NCBI RefSeq assembly: GCF_040869045.1
Contig: NC_090319.1
Coordinates: forward strand, 303,168,998-303,232,997
Length of the DNA: 64,000 bases
Source of the DNA: Eurosta solidaginis
Taxonomy: Eukaryota; Arthropoda; Insecta; Diptera; Tephritidae
Direction of reading: 5' to 3'
In this document: positions 1 through 11,791 of the stretch, one piece after another
How positions within the stretch are numbered: the stretch's first letter is position 1
Layout of the letters: the number at the start of each line of letters is the position of its first letter
Made by a program: the position numbers and the translations under genes
The notes under the pieces: model-generated
What the model was told of the DNA's origin: nothing
Databases searched by the model: none
Seen by the model: the letters and a program-made list of their open reading frames with translations, nothing else

Positions 1-189
1 AAGTGAAGGAACGATAAAAGGGTTGGAGTTATAAGCACGGCTGGAATATTCCTGATTCTTGCTTCGATGCCTGAGAGGTCCGATTACTGACTGGCACACT
101 TAGTTAATTGGAGGTTATTTGAGACAAAGCCTAGGTCCGTTAAGTATCCCGTTATAAGACACAAATATTTTTTATATATTGTTGTGGTA

Positions 190-485
190 GTTGACACAGA
201 CATGTTTGGCTGCTGCGATAAAAGTGGTTTGACAAAACTTTCCAATGTCCTTCTTAAAAAACTATTTCATATGGCGCAAATAGAAGCAGAAGCTCAGCCA
301 AGTAATAAATATTAATAGACACAGACATTTTTGGCTGCTGCGATATATGGGTCGGGGATGAAAAAACTAAAAGCGTGGTCACTCCTCAAAAGTGGTTTGA
401 CAAAACTTTCCAATGTCCTTCTTAAACACGACTTCATGTGGCAGAAATAGAAAGAGAAGCTCAGCCTAATAATAAATATTGATAT
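190..485. repeat. Imperfect direct duplication
   Basis: Two adjacent related blocks (about 192-316 and 317-485) each start with a cacagacat..tttggctgctgcgat motif, contain aaagtggtttgacaaaac and end in aataaatattgata or aataaatattaatag. The second block has an extra ~40 bp near its start. Neither block has coding potential that I recognise. This is probably a fragment of a dispersed repeat that duplicated locally. Confidence 0.6.
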
Positions 486-584
486 AAAAGTGAACATTTT
501 AAACATTGCTTATAACGCACTTCCAAAACTCCAATGTTATTAATCAAGTTCTGTTGAACACACCTGAAAATGTTTCACACAAGT

Positions 585-932
585 TGGATGTACCTAAAAA
601 AAAAAAAAATAAATGTAAGGCGCGATAACCTCCGAAGAGATCTAAGGCCGAGCTTCTCTTCCAATTTGCGTCGTGCTCCTCTTGATTTTCCCTACAAATT
701 GGCCGGACGGGACCTACATGATTTTATGCCGACTCCGAACGGCATCTGCAAGGCAGATGAGTTTTCACTGAGAGCTTTTCATGGCAGAAATACACCCGGA
801 GTGCTTGCCAAACACTGCCGAGGGGCGACCCCGCCTAGAAAAATTTTCTTCTAATTGCCCGGGGTTTGAACCCAGGGCATCCGGTGTGGTAGGCGGAGTA
901 CGCTACCATCACACCACGGTGGATGTACCTAA
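585..932 (-). mobile_element. tRNA-derived SINE with 13-bp target duplication
   Basis: On the minus strand the head reads like a tRNA: an A-box-like segment (tggtgtgatggtagcg) and a B-box-like segment (gggttcaaacccc). A conserved body follows (ctgccatgaaaagc, gaagctcggcc, ttatcgcgcc) and the element ends in a T/A-rich tail near 598-612. The sequence tggatgtacctaa flanks it at 585-597 and 920-932, a clean target-site duplication that makes this a retroposed copy. Relatives lie at 13719-14091 and 36246-36516, with fragments elsewhere. It does not encode protein; the open frame across it is incidental. Confidence 0.85.
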
Positions 933-1299
933 TTAGGTATAAAAGAAATAGCAACTTATAGACTAACAACAAACGGAGCAGTGGGTTTATTCATATAGCT
1001 GAATCGATAGAGGCATCTGCCTTTACACTAGCATGAATGCAGGAGATTTAGATTTCAAAACCCAATGCCCGAAAAGCTTAAATTCCAAACAGTGAACTTT
1101 GTAAACATTACTTAGTATGAATGAGACCACATTTTCATAAGACGTATATATTATTTTTATTGATTTGCTGAGGGTAACAGTCTACATGGTTGTCATAAAA
1201 GTTCAAAAATAAAACTGGGGGAAAAGATTAATTTCTGAAGGCGTAATTAAGATTCGGTATCGTACATGGGTCTTCTATGCAAACGCTATAAATGAATCC
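933..1299. other. No gene seen
   Basis: AT-rich sequence without a recognisable gene, repeat boundary or RNA. It probably includes the undefined 5' flank of the retroposon remnant that follows. Confidence 0.5.
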
Positions 1300-2654
1300 A
1301 TGGCTACTGGAACAGCGCCCGGGATGTGTAAAATTTCGACAACAGTACCAATTAGGAAAGCAAAAGATTCAATAATGGCGGAAGAACTAAGACCGAACAT
1401 AGAAAAAATTCTGGAAATTGTAATAAAAAATCAACTGGTTAATTGCTTGGAAAATAATAAAATTCTTATAAAGGAACAATCCCTCGCGAGACGGCGTTAA
1501 ATTACGTCATACCTAGCTGGAAAGAAGAACTAAGTCTAAAAAAACATATACAGTTTTCGCTGACCTGAAAAGAGCGTTCGAAATAATTGATAGGAATATA
1601 GTGCTCAATAAACTACAAAAATTGGTATAAAGGAAAATTAGTTGCAGTGGTTTAGAAGCTTCTTATCAGATCGGAAACAAAGAACAACCATCGAGTCAGT
1701 AGTCCCATCCGAGGCACAAGTGGACATAGGCTTACCGCAAGGGTCGGTATTAGCACCAATCCTGTTCAGCATTCACATAAACGATATATCAACAGCACTG
1801 AAATATAGTTTAATCAGGTTGTTTGCAGATGATGCGCTAATTGAAGTAAATGAGACGGATATTTCAATAGCAAGGAGCAAAATGCAAGAAGATTTGGAAT
1901 CATTGTTTATATGGCTTTGCATTAATAAACTCAAGCTTAACGTTAACAAAACTAAGTTCATGGTTTTATCTAGGACGACCAATAAAGAGTCACTTAATTT
2001 AGATCTAAAAGTAGTGAATACGAGCATTGAGGAAGTTAAAATATTTAAGTACTTAGGGATCCTGATTGAAAATAAAACGAGGTTTACTGATCATATTGAT
2101 TATATTGTTGCCAAAATGGGCAAAAATTTGGATTTTGGAAGAGATCATGTAAACTTATTAGTAAGAAATATAAGTTGAAAGTTTATAGATCCATCATAGA
2201 ACCGCACTTCTTATATTGCCCTACAATATTCTTTATTGCCAATGAAACACCAGTTGGCAGGTTACAAGTTATGCAAAACAAAGCTATGAGATTTATATTG
2301 AAAATAAGATACGACACTTCCATAAAGAGTACGATCGATGCAATAAACTGGTTGAGTGTGAAACAGCTGATATTTTACAATAGTATGAAATTTGTATTTA
2401 ATATCAAGCATGGTATATTACCAGTCTACCTAAGTGAAAAAATTGTGTATGTGAATGAAACCCACTCTTACATAATTAGGGAAAATAAGAATTTTAGATT
2501 ACCTCTTTTCAAAACAGAAATGGACAAGCAAAATATATTTTACAAAGGCCCGAAATGCTTTAATGAACTTCCCAATCTTGTTAAAAATTGCGAAAACTTA
2601 AACACTTTCAAAAAAAGTTTATTAGAATATTGCAAAAGCCTTCCAATAAGATAA
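1300..2654 (+). pseudogene. Non-LTR reverse transcriptase remnant (CR1/L2/Jockey-like group)
   Basis: Three blocks in shifted frames (1300-1500, 1642-2178, 2175-2654) read as parts of one reverse transcriptase. The middle block has GLPQGSVLAPILF followed by LFADDALIE, the catalytic aspartate pair region of non-LTR reverse transcriptases. The last block is the post-RT region (YRSIIEPHFLYC ... FYKGPKCFNELP), a pattern I associate with CR1/L2-like elements. Stops and at least two frameshifts (near 1500-1640 and 2170) disable it. No endonuclease is visible upstream, so the copy is 5' truncated or eroded. Confidence 0.8.
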
Positions 2655-2837
2655 AATATTTTGTATCTGTATTTCATGTTACTGATCCTTGAGCATACAT
2701 GGGCAATCCAAACGGGCACAGAGGAACCTTATGCGTCAGGTCAAACATATCGCTCGCAATCAAATTGGGGAAGAGTTCCCGAAAACATCGGCTCACACAA
2801 ATAGTTGGAGGGTTCATAAAACAATAATATATTATGA

Positions 2838-3546
2838 TTAATTATGTTTATATAAAAGCTGGCGCAGGGAGGATTGGAAACACATCCTTTCCAACCAACC
2901 GATAAAAGTGGCTCATTCTGCTGAGCTGCTAGCTTTTGTGTTGATCGGAATCAAATGCATTCCAACAGCATAAATAACAAAACTTTGTAATCTTAAGTTT
3001 TGGAACAGCACAGGTTTGGAAATACGTTCTTTCCAACCTCCCAATAAATGTGCCTTATGACTCTGAGATCCGAGTCATATGTGTTGATCGGAATCTATTG
3101 CATTCCGACAACATAAATAACAAAACTTTGTAATCTTAAGTTTTGGAACAGCACATGTTTGGAAATACGTTCTTTCCAACCTCCCAATAAATGTGCCTTA
3201 TGACTCTGAGATCCGAGTCATATGTGTTGATCGGAATCTATTGCATTCCGACAACATAAATAACAAAACTTTGTAATCTTAAGTTTTGGAACAGCACATG
3301 TTTGGAAATACGTTCTTTCCAACCTCCCAATAAATGTGCCTTATGACTCTGAGATCCGAGTCATATGTGTTGATCGGAATCTATTGCATTCCGACAACAT
3401 AAATAATTAAACTATGTATTCATAAGTCTTGGTGTAGGGAAGGATTGCGAACACGTTCTTTGCAACCTCTCAAGAAGATGGTTCCAGGACTCGCCCGTTG
3501 GGATCGCCAGTTCCCGTGCTGATCGGAATCGCATGCATTCCGCCAG
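2838..3546. repeat. 143-bp tandem repeat, five units, hairpin-rich
   Basis: The phase marker taacaaaactttgtaatc recurs at 2975, 3118 and 3261, and a variant occurs at 3404, giving an exact 143-bp period. Units at 2975-3403 are nearly identical; the outer units (about 2838-2974 and 3404-3546) are diverged. Each central unit can form three hairpins: TTGGAAA/TTTCCAA, TATGACTC/GAGTCATA, and GTTG-a-TCGGAAT/ATTCCGA-CAAC. The diverged outer units keep two of these stems by paired changes. The array lies about 180 bp beyond the preceding reverse transcriptase remnant. Its function is unknown. Confidence 0.85.
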
Positions 3547-4019
3547 CCCAAATTTTATAAATCCTATTACTAATAAAATATACTTATAAATTGTAATAAT
3601 CTAACTTTTAGGCTTCAAACGCCGTAATAATAAATAATAATAATAATAACAATAATAAATATAGAATTCAAAACAGTGCTCGAACAACAATACAATATAG
3701 TTACGCTTAGTCAAAGTATTCTTACAGGGTGGGTCATATATGTCTCCACGTACAGCAACAGTACTCAGCGAAATTTCTGCTTCTGCGTTTGCTAACTTGT
3801 TCAAAAAATTTTCAAGTGTAATTCATACTTGTGCACATAATTAAATGCCATCAAAACTTACGCCTTTGTTTTCTTTTTTTGCATGACTCAATATTCTCCA
3901 TACATATAGTGCATTGGGGTGGTCGGTGAGCTTTTTCAGAGCCGTAAAAGTTATGACATATAAATTTTGCTTTCGATTGGTACTGTCCGGGGACTCATAC
4001 AATTTAAGTAGTAGTTTTC
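3547..4019. other. No gene seen
   Basis: AT-rich spacer with a short (AAT)n-like run near 3630-3660. The 67-codon minus-strand frame here has no recognisable domain and I do not treat it as a gene. Confidence 0.5.
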
Positions 4020-4835
4020 TAACATACGTTACAGCACAGTCATCAGACCGATACTAACATATGGATTCCTTGTCTGGTGAAAGGCGCTACACAAAAAGAG
4101 TAATCAACAGATGATCGGGAAGGCACAAAGGCTAGCATGCCTGGGAATGTCAGGCGACGTGAGCAGCGCGCCTCAGGAAGCGCTAAATGTAATCTTTCAC
4201 TTGACGCCTCTACAAGTCTTCGTGTAGGGATTAGCCGCTGGAGGAGCTCTACGACTAAGAGAATCCAACATGTGGAAAACAGCTAAGCACGGACACGCGA
4301 CGATTTCGGACGATATGAAGAAGGGACAATTAAACGGAATAATAACCGACCTAATATCCAAAACCGACCACATGACAGGGGTTTTGGACTTCCAGGTTGA
4401 GAACATAAGTCAGGTGGACAGCTCCGTCCGACCGCCGCTGAGTTATCTCCTGGGAGAATCGAGGAATATGAGAACAAGGCAACGGACTTGCTATGGATTA
4501 AAAGGGTTGACTGAAACTGAAGAAATCTGCGGTGATGGTACTTACGGGCGTCATCGCAGGTCATTGTGCTATCTCGCTGCAGAAGCTGTCAGGATGAGGA
4601 GGAAGAGGAGTCGATCTACCACTTTCTGGGCGCTCGGTTCATCGACAGCCTGGTATAGGTTGGGAAGGTGGACGTATCGCTTCTTCTTGGGTTCATCAGG
4701 GAAAGCAAGTGGTTCGTTGAGGACCACTAGGAGGTAATGTGGTTAAACGAATGTGCCGCCCTCAGTAAGTGCAGGGTATTCACAATGGACAAACATGTCT
4801 CTGAGTGGAAGTGTGGGTTATACCCACGCACGCCC
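4020..4835 (+). pseudogene. LOA/I-like LINE 3' region, frameshifted
   Basis: Scattered frames give the post-RT motif seen in LOA/I-type elements: an ILTYGF-like stretch, then KAQRLACLGMSGDVSSAPQE and ALNVIFHL. Further on a GHC-like cysteine/histidine segment is followed by DEEEESIYHFL (about 4560-4620). Frameshifts separate the blocks and no catalytic RT core is present. It ends at a short CCTAA-type tail. Clade assignment is by motif resemblance only. Confidence 0.65.
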
Positions 4836-4859
4836 TCTTCACCTAACCTAACCTAACCT
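4836..4859. repeat. Short (CCTAA)n run at LINE 3' end
   Basis: Four tandem copies of a CCTAA pentamer sit exactly where the LINE remnant ends. A related ggttagttaggttag run ends another LINE near 57010-57032. The context fits a retroposon 3' terminus rather than a telomere. Confidence 0.6.
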
Positions 4860-5743
4860 ACGTTATTTCCGATATCGGTATTGGTTAGGCTGACGACGAA
4901 GTGAAAGCGAGAAGCGTTGCTGTAATATAAAGATCGGAAGCTATAAACATTATTTCTAATGGCAAATTGTAAAAGATGTCAGATTGCCAGAAACGTTACC
5001 AGCTCGTAAGATACATGAAAATAAAAATTGCTTCTCGCCTAGCATAGCTTAATGTGTGTACTCTGCCGTCAGCCTTATATATAATATCTCGTATAAATTT
5101 TGGATGCTATTGGGAATGTTACCTCTGTGCGTTAATCGAATAACCTTAAGACTGCACATTCTTCGACAAATGTTTTTCGGTATTATGGCAATAAAAAAAC
5201 TTTAATTACTCGAGTCCGCATATCGAAACGTGACTTCCTCGTCTATGCGTTATGCCTTAAAAGTTCTCCATCTGAACCAAGAAATCTATATTACAACTTC
5301 TATTGAAGGGGGGTACGGCTGAAGAAAATGGTCATTTGATTTTTTAAGGACCCCCCCCCTGTGTACATACTTAGTAAAAGTAATGAAATTTTTCTTAATG
5401 TCTTACTTTGTTTATGCTTAGCATTATGTTATTGTTTGACTGCTGCTACATTTTGTAGTTGTTGCATTCATTTTGTATTTCCTTTCTGCTTAATTTGCAT
5501 TGTTTGGAGTTTCATATCAGTAAAAAATAATTGTGTAAAGAGTATATATGTTAATTTATAACTACAGTGGTTTGGCAGTCGAAAACTTTTACTGTAAGCA
5601 TTAACAAATTGAAATGTATGTTTACATATATGCCTTTTTAATAATAAAGCAAATGTTATTCTTATGAGAAAAATTTAAGCACTCGATATCAGCCCCCAAC
5701 TTCAACCTTCGCTGACGTCTAAAACTCGAGCCACATTTAATTT
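4860..5743. other. No gene seen
   Basis: Low-complexity AT-rich DNA. The 66-codon frame at 5361-5561 is hydrophobic and cysteine-rich in a T-rich stretch and matches nothing I know, so I regard it as chance. Confidence 0.45.
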
Positions 5744-5822
5744 ATAAGAATTTACTTACTTACTAAATTGGCGCTTAACCGTTTAAACGGTTATGTTCGT
5801 TAAACAAAGCTCGCCGGTCTTA
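5744..5822 (-). mobile_element. RTE-type LINE 3' terminus fragment
   Basis: Reads ttacttacttacta then ggcgcttaaccgtttaaacgg. This is the reverse complement of the 3' end of the RTE-like piece at 63151-63462, which ends accgtttagacggttaag followed by a (TAAG)n tail. Only the last ~80 bp of the element are present. Confidence 0.7.
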
Positions 5823-7317
5823 ATAAATTGAATACTTTATGTATTGAACATATTTTCTTCTTATTGAATCAATTTATGCAGTGGGCTAGTATAATCATTC
5901 AGTTGAGCAATTGATAGCCATTTGCATTTCCTACAGGGTATATTTTAAGTCCCCACATGTAAGATTTGGCATTATTTACTTGAAGTTCAACTTGAAAAGA
6001 GTAAAAGCACCGGATGTGCTTGAGGAAACAATTTTAACATTTACTTACTTAACAACCTACGCTGTTTAGCTGGCAGTGGGGGAGGGTTGGTATGTTTTAA
6101 AAATAATAAAAAATAAATAAAATAAAAGATTAGGCTAGCTTATGACAGTCTTAAAGAGTTATACAATATGTACCCAATAAATTAAGATAAGCTGAAAGTA
6201 GTGCGGCAGAAGCGGTATGAAGGTATTGCGCTCACCTACCAAAGCATCCTTTTATCTTCTCGTAGGTATATCAAACCAAATATTGTTTATTTATTTTTTA
6301 TTAATTCGAGAATTAATAGCAAACCTTCGTACAACGCATCTAATTATATATCTTTTTCCTCTTTCCAGGTATGTGTCTACTTACAACTATCATATCAAGT
6401 AAAAGTTAATTTTTAAAGGTATTTATATACACTAATTGCGTTTTCTTTTCTGAGAAAAATGCTATCTTCATGTTGCACTTTTAAACTCTAACTTTAAAGT
6501 TAGGTCACCTGGCGCTATGTTATGCAAAATGGATGCATTTGTTAGCTATCAGGCTCTATTTCTTATTCAGTGGAAAACACTTTGTGAAAGAGTTATAGAT
6601 ACTTTAGAAGAACGAGCAGCGCGAAAATATTTTCAGAAAAAAATTGCCCTTAGATTTGGTGAAGCTACATATATTTATTTTGAGAAAACGCATTTCTTAG
6701 AAAAGACATGTTCTTGCCTTAAAACTGGTTAGAAAAATATGCGAATAGAGATGCAAGTCAAAAGAGCAGACTTGAGTGAAAAAGAAATATCATTTATTAC
6801 ATTTTAAGTGCACTGAATGAGTTTAACTCTCATCCGAATCACTTGGGGTACACGAGAATTTGCAAGCGTAGGCGCAGTGTGTAATATGAGTATATGTAGT
6901 GCATTGAGAATGTGTAAACAAAGCCGCACTGTGTGGTATTGTTATGCTGTATGGAGTTATAAATGAGAGCGTAAGTGTAATCACTACACTGTAGCGATAT
7001 ATGGGAAAAACGTACGTGGTAGGGTTGATATGACCAAAATCATACAGCAATTCAAGGTAAACACGTCGCCTACATATAAAGTAAAGTCTCTGCGCATAAC
7101 ATTTTTAATGCACGCAAGTGCAGGAGGTAATGTACACACTGCTGTTTTCTTGAAAATAAAGGGACAGTGAGTATTTACAAAGACAAAGTTCGTCGTTCAA
7201 TATTCAAGTTTCAGTTGAAATAGGTTTCCTTTAAGGTTTTCGTTGAATTAAATAAAATAAGAGCCAAAAGTCTAGTAAAAAAATTGGAATAAAATAACAT
7301 TAAATTTATTTTTATTG
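5823..7317. other. No gene seen
   Basis: AT-rich sequence with several short frames (61-75 codons, at 6201-6416, 6517-6732 and 6823-7050) that share no domain with known families. I see no splice-supported coding structure. Confidence 0.4.
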
Positions 7318-7490
7318 ATTTGGCAAACGCTCAGAGTTTATTTCTGCCATAAAAAGCTTCCTAGTGAAAACATATCGGTATTGAAAATGCCGCTAGAATT
7401 CATAAAATTTAGAGGAGCAGGACGCAATTTCGAAGGGAAGCTCGGCCCAAAATCTCTTCTGAGGTTATGTTGCTTTTTATCAATTTTTTA
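7318..7490 (+). mobile_element. SINE body fragment
   Basis: Contains the diagnostic body motifs of the SINE family in order (tttctgccataaaaagc, gtgaaaaca, gagcaggacgcaat, gaagctcggccc, ctcttctgaggttat) but lacks the tRNA-like head. It is diverged from the copy at 13719-14091. Confidence 0.7.
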
Positions 7491-7494
7491 ATTT

Positions 7495-7875
7495 TTAAAT
7501 TAAAATAAACTAAATTGAATGAAATGAAATTAACTTAAATTAATTTAAATTAAACTTAAATAAGCTAAAACAAATAAAATAAAGTAAACTATATTAAATA
7601 AAATTAAATAAAGAAAAATAAACTAAAATAAAATGAAATAAGATGAAATAAAATAAAATAAAAAAATAAGAAAAAAATAAAATAAAATAAAATAAACTAT
7701 AAAATAAAATATGATGAAATAAAATAAATTACAAAATAAAATAAAATAAAAATAAAACGCAATAAAATAATAAAAAAAAATAAATAAATAAAAATAAAAT
7801 AAAAAAAAACTAAAATAAAATTAAGCTTAATTAAATTGAATTAAAATCAATTGAGATAAATTAAATAAAATATAT
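7495..7875. repeat. A-rich AAATA/AAATAAAATA simple repeat
   Basis: About 380 bp of variants of AAATAAAATA with occasional C or G, beginning directly after the SINE fragment. It may have grown from the SINE's A-rich tail; that is inference. Confidence 0.8.
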
Positions 7876-7879
7876 TTAT

Positions 7880-8380
7880 ACTCTTCGAGTTATCGATTTA
7901 TTATGAAAAATCTGTGGATTTATCATCGAAAATCAATCGAAAAGCTATCAATAAATTATCGATTTGTTATGGGATTTTTCCCGTTTTCTTAGTGGAGTGT
8001 TACCGAAAAGTTATCGATTTTTTATCAAAAGGATATTAGTTTGTTTTCGAAAACTAATATAATTGTTATCGAAAAGTTACCAACTCCAAAAGTTGTCGGT
8101 TTGTTATATAAACGCTATCGATTTCTTATCGGGGTATTACCAATTTGTTATCGCCTATTATCCATTTTTAAACGACAGCTCAAAATCGATGACGCATGTG
8201 TTACCCTTCGTTAGCAAGCCGATAAGAAACCAAACATGCGATAGCAAGCTGATAACGAATCGATAGCAAGCTTATAATAAATCGGACACTCGGCGATAAT
8301 AGTTCGCCATCAATAATAGAGCGATAATAAAGCAATAACTCGTCGGTATTGGTTATCACAAGTAAGAAGGCGACGAAGCT
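7880..8380. repeat. Degenerate TTATCGAT array with inverted halves
   Basis: Between about 7880 and 8180 the sequence is built from variants of ttatcgatttgttatcgaaa. From about 8200 to 8370 the same words appear reverse-complemented (gataagaaac, gcgatagcaagc, gataacgaatcgatagc). The orientation switch lies near 8180-8200. This may be a decayed foldback-type terminal repeat or a minisatellite that inverted. Confidence 0.6.
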
Positions 8381-8539
8381 CTTCACAAAAAGACCGCAAC
8401 TGTTTGTGTCTGCCAAAGTTACCTTTGCTGTGGCTTAGCTCAAACCCTTGGCGAGCTCTAGTTAACTTTAAAACATTAGCTCTCTAAACGTTCACCTGTA
8501 TTTAGGCATCGAACTTAATGAGCACTTGGCGCTCACTCC

Positions 8540-9822
8540 TTTTTATACCTTTCATGAAAATGAAATGGTATATTAATTTCGTCACGAAACCGAAAATTGT
8601 AAGTCCTTAAAGGAAAATAGATAGACCCACCATTAAGTATACCGAAATAATCAGGTTGAAGAGCTGAGTTGATTTAGCCATGTCCGTCTGTCCGTCTGTC
8701 TGTTTGTATGCAAACTAGTCCCTCAATTTTTGAGATATCTTGATAAAATTTGGTGAGCGGGTGTATTTGGGTGTCCGATTAGACATTTGTAGGAACCGAC
8801 CGGATCGGACCACTATAGCATATATCCTCCATACAACCGATTTTTCAGAAAAATAGGATTTTTGTAATAGCTTACCCAATTTAACAGATCGAAGCTTCAA
8901 ACTTCACCATATACTTTCGTATATTGCACATATTGTTGCCTGAAAAAATTGATGAGATCGGTCGTATGTATAGTATATATTATCCCCACAACCGATTGTT
9001 CAGATAAGGAACTTTTCGTAATTACTGCCCTATTTTAAGAGCTAGAGGCTTCAAATTTCAACGAATGCTTACGTATATAGCATATATTGTTGTCTGAAAA
9101 AATCATAAAGATCGGTGGTATATATAGTATATGTATGGTGTTATATATAGTATATACATATATATAGTATATATATATATATTTTCGCAAATTTTAGCCC
9201 CATTTTAACAGCTAGAAGCTTCAAATTTCACCGAATACTTACGTATATAGCATATATTGTTGTCTGAAAAAATCATAGAGATCGGTTGTATATATAGTAT
9301 ATATCTCATACGACCGATTGTTCAGATAAGAAACTTTTCGCAATTTCTACCCCATTTTAACAGCTATAAGCTTCAAATTTCACCGATTGCTTACGTATAT
9401 AGCATATATTTTTGTCTGAAAAAATCATAGAGATCGGTGGTATATATATTATATACCCCATATAAACTGTTTTTTTTGCCCCTTTTTTACGGCTAAAAGC
9501 TTCAAAATTCATCAAGTTTCATCAAATAGTTACGCTTACGTCATATATTGTTGAAATACGTGATTCGTAGTCATAGTTTTTACACGCAGACCACAAAAAA
9601 CCTGAAACTTTGCGTCCTCACACAAAGTACCTACTTACCTATTTTTTATTTTATATTTATCTTAAAAATCGTTTAGGTATGTAGATCTGTTCATTATATA
9701 TTTCTTATCTTATACATCCGATTATTGGAGATTACGAACGGCATAAGATTATTGTTCAGCCCCATTCATGAAAGGTATGAAGTCTTCGGCACAGCCGAAG
9801 ACAGTCTCGTCCTTACTTGTTT
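8540..9822 (+). mobile_element. DINE-1/Helentron-like element, family 1
   Basis: Starts tttttataccttt, has a (GTCY)n run (gtccgtctgtccgtctgtct, near 8682), several degenerate internal repeats around ccgattgttcagataag, and ends in a 9-bp hairpin (gtcttcggc-aca-gccgaagac) followed by cgtccttacttgtt. A subterminal 3' hairpin, a central GTCY microsatellite and no coding capacity fit DINE-1/HINE-type non-autonomous Helitron relatives. A second copy lies inverted at 61148-63960. Confidence 0.7.
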
Positions 9823-10790
9823 ATTTTAAAATTCCTACTGCATTAGCCTCAAGTTCCTATGTCCACTTTTAATAAGATATGCAGGTCCGGAGTAGTTTTA
9901 AGAACCTTATCATGACAGGAATAATTTCAATGGATCTGGAAAGCAGGTCTTATTGTTAAAAATATTCCATAAAGCTCTCAGGAAAGTTTTCAAAATACAA
10001 GATCTTATAAATACTATAGACAAAAACCTATTTATTTTTTGAAAATCTGCCTTTAAGCGATTATATATATATACATATATATGTATATATTAATTTTTTT
10101 TTTAACCCAACCGACACGAGGGGCGCATCCGCATGTGATATAGTAAATATAGTATACAAACGTTTTCTTGTTTGCTCAAGAGCTCAATGTGAACAATGTT
10201 ATGTATATATTTCATTAACAAAAGCAACAAAGGCGCATATAATCCAACAAACCCTTACCTACTACAATCAATAGCATGAACAAAATTATTTTTGTCCCAT
10301 AAATCAAACAAGTGGCGCATAAAAATAGTTTGACCTCAAGCAATAGCTTTCGAGCGGCTACCAAAAATTACTATTATGTTTGGCAGAGGTCCTTTTCATG
10401 TTGTTGTTGTCAACATCAACATCGGCATAAGCAGTGCTGCATGAACATACCCTTTGAAGCTTTTAGCATAATTGCCTGTTGACACGGGATTTGAGCTTAA
10501 TGGATGTGGTAACTTGGCCAAGGGGTTGTTGATATTAAAGGAAAAAAAAAAAAGAAAATGTATTTACTGCTTTGATAAATGAAAATTTGCTAGAAATGTT
10601 TACGCTGTCATTAGCCAACCCCAAGCAAAGTTTCTGCATAAAGTAATTTAAATGTACCTTTTATTTTTTGTAATCGCCTCAGCGTTAGACCGTGTATGTA
10701 TAAAGGTTTATGCGTATTTTGCATTCATGGCTATTAAGGTGGGCAAAAAAAAAAATACGTATTTACGTCGTGGTATAGCGAAACTATAAC
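9823..10790. other. No gene seen
   Basis: AT-rich flank with a (TATA)n run near 10062-10090 and short GTTGTT/CAACAT words near 10400. I see no gene or defined repeat end. Confidence 0.4.
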
Positions 10791-11087
10791 ATATTGTAAC
10801 GAATTCTGGGGATTTCTGACAACTATACACCTGCTGCTAACGTTCGAATCGCTGAACTGTCGAATAAATAACTCCAATATTCAGTATTGTAAAATGTTTT
10901 TCATTATACTACTTTGGGAGTAGTCTAATACCCTAGTCGTTTCACGACCATGTGTTCTAGAACATTTGCACCTCATGCTTGGTTACCCAGCTATATACAT
11001 GTATATTTCTAGTTTACGTTCTTCCTCTAGCCATCTGTATGTGTATGTGAGAGTAACTACATTTTGTCTTAGCTGATGACTACATAT

Positions 11088-11698
11088 TGTAACAAATTTA
11101 CTGCAATTCCCCTTATTTGCAATCTTCTGCCAACGTTGGTATCGCTAAACTCTTGAATAAATAACTCCAATATTGAATAGTGGAAAAATGGCCTTTATTA
11201 AAGTACTTCACAATAACACTTATACTTTGCAAGGAATAGCTTGCTTAATAACCATACTGATTGATAGCTCAAATGAAACTGACTATTGCCCGACAGATAG
11301 CGTGCTTAACTGAAAACTGCTTATAGCGCTTCTACCGCTGGTGCTTTTATACTCTGTTATTTCCTCGTGGCATCTTCTAGGCGCTTCCAGAATTTACTTA
11401 GTTACCGCCATATAATTATAACTACAGATGCACGTATATAGCTTCTCATATGTGTGTATTTGTGAGCAACACTTCCCCTATTACAATTGCATACTTTTGG
11501 GAGCATCTCAGATAAGATATCTGCATGTGTTTGTGCATCTCTTCTCTGCTGCGTGTACGTACATATGTGTAGACATAATGATTTATTCGTTTACGTACAT
11601 GCAAGTGTAGCAGCTTGCTTCATTGTTGTTGTAGCTTTATTTACTTAGTATCAGATTAGTGATGGGAGTATCACTTAGTGTCACTAATATTCGTCACA
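11088..11698 (-). mobile_element. Nested solo LTR, 611 bp
   Basis: Plus-strand ends are tgtaacaaat and attcgtcaca. The sequence aataaataactccaatatt and the TATA-like cttttatactc match the LTRs at 49663-50330 and 52668-53335. The 4-bp atat at 11084-11087 and 11699-11702 is the target duplication, and the host LTR continues on both sides (compare the uninterrupted sequence near 38130-38170). Confidence 0.85.
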
Positions 11699-11791
11699 AT
11701 ATGTGTATGTGAGATATCCTTCGTCGCCTTCTATGCACATATGTGTTGCTTGCCTTAATTTGTACATGTACATAAGAATGGCTGCTTGCTG

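Noticed and set aside
2838..3546. Hammerhead ribozyme in the 143-bp repeat
   Set aside because: I looked for the CUGAnGA core and GAAA partner on both strands of the unit and did not find a proper arrangement.
4836..4859. CCTAA repeats resembling the insect TTAGG telomere
   Set aside because: Only about four units, at the end of a LINE remnant, and flies lack the TTAGG telomere; a retroposon 3' end is the simpler explanation.
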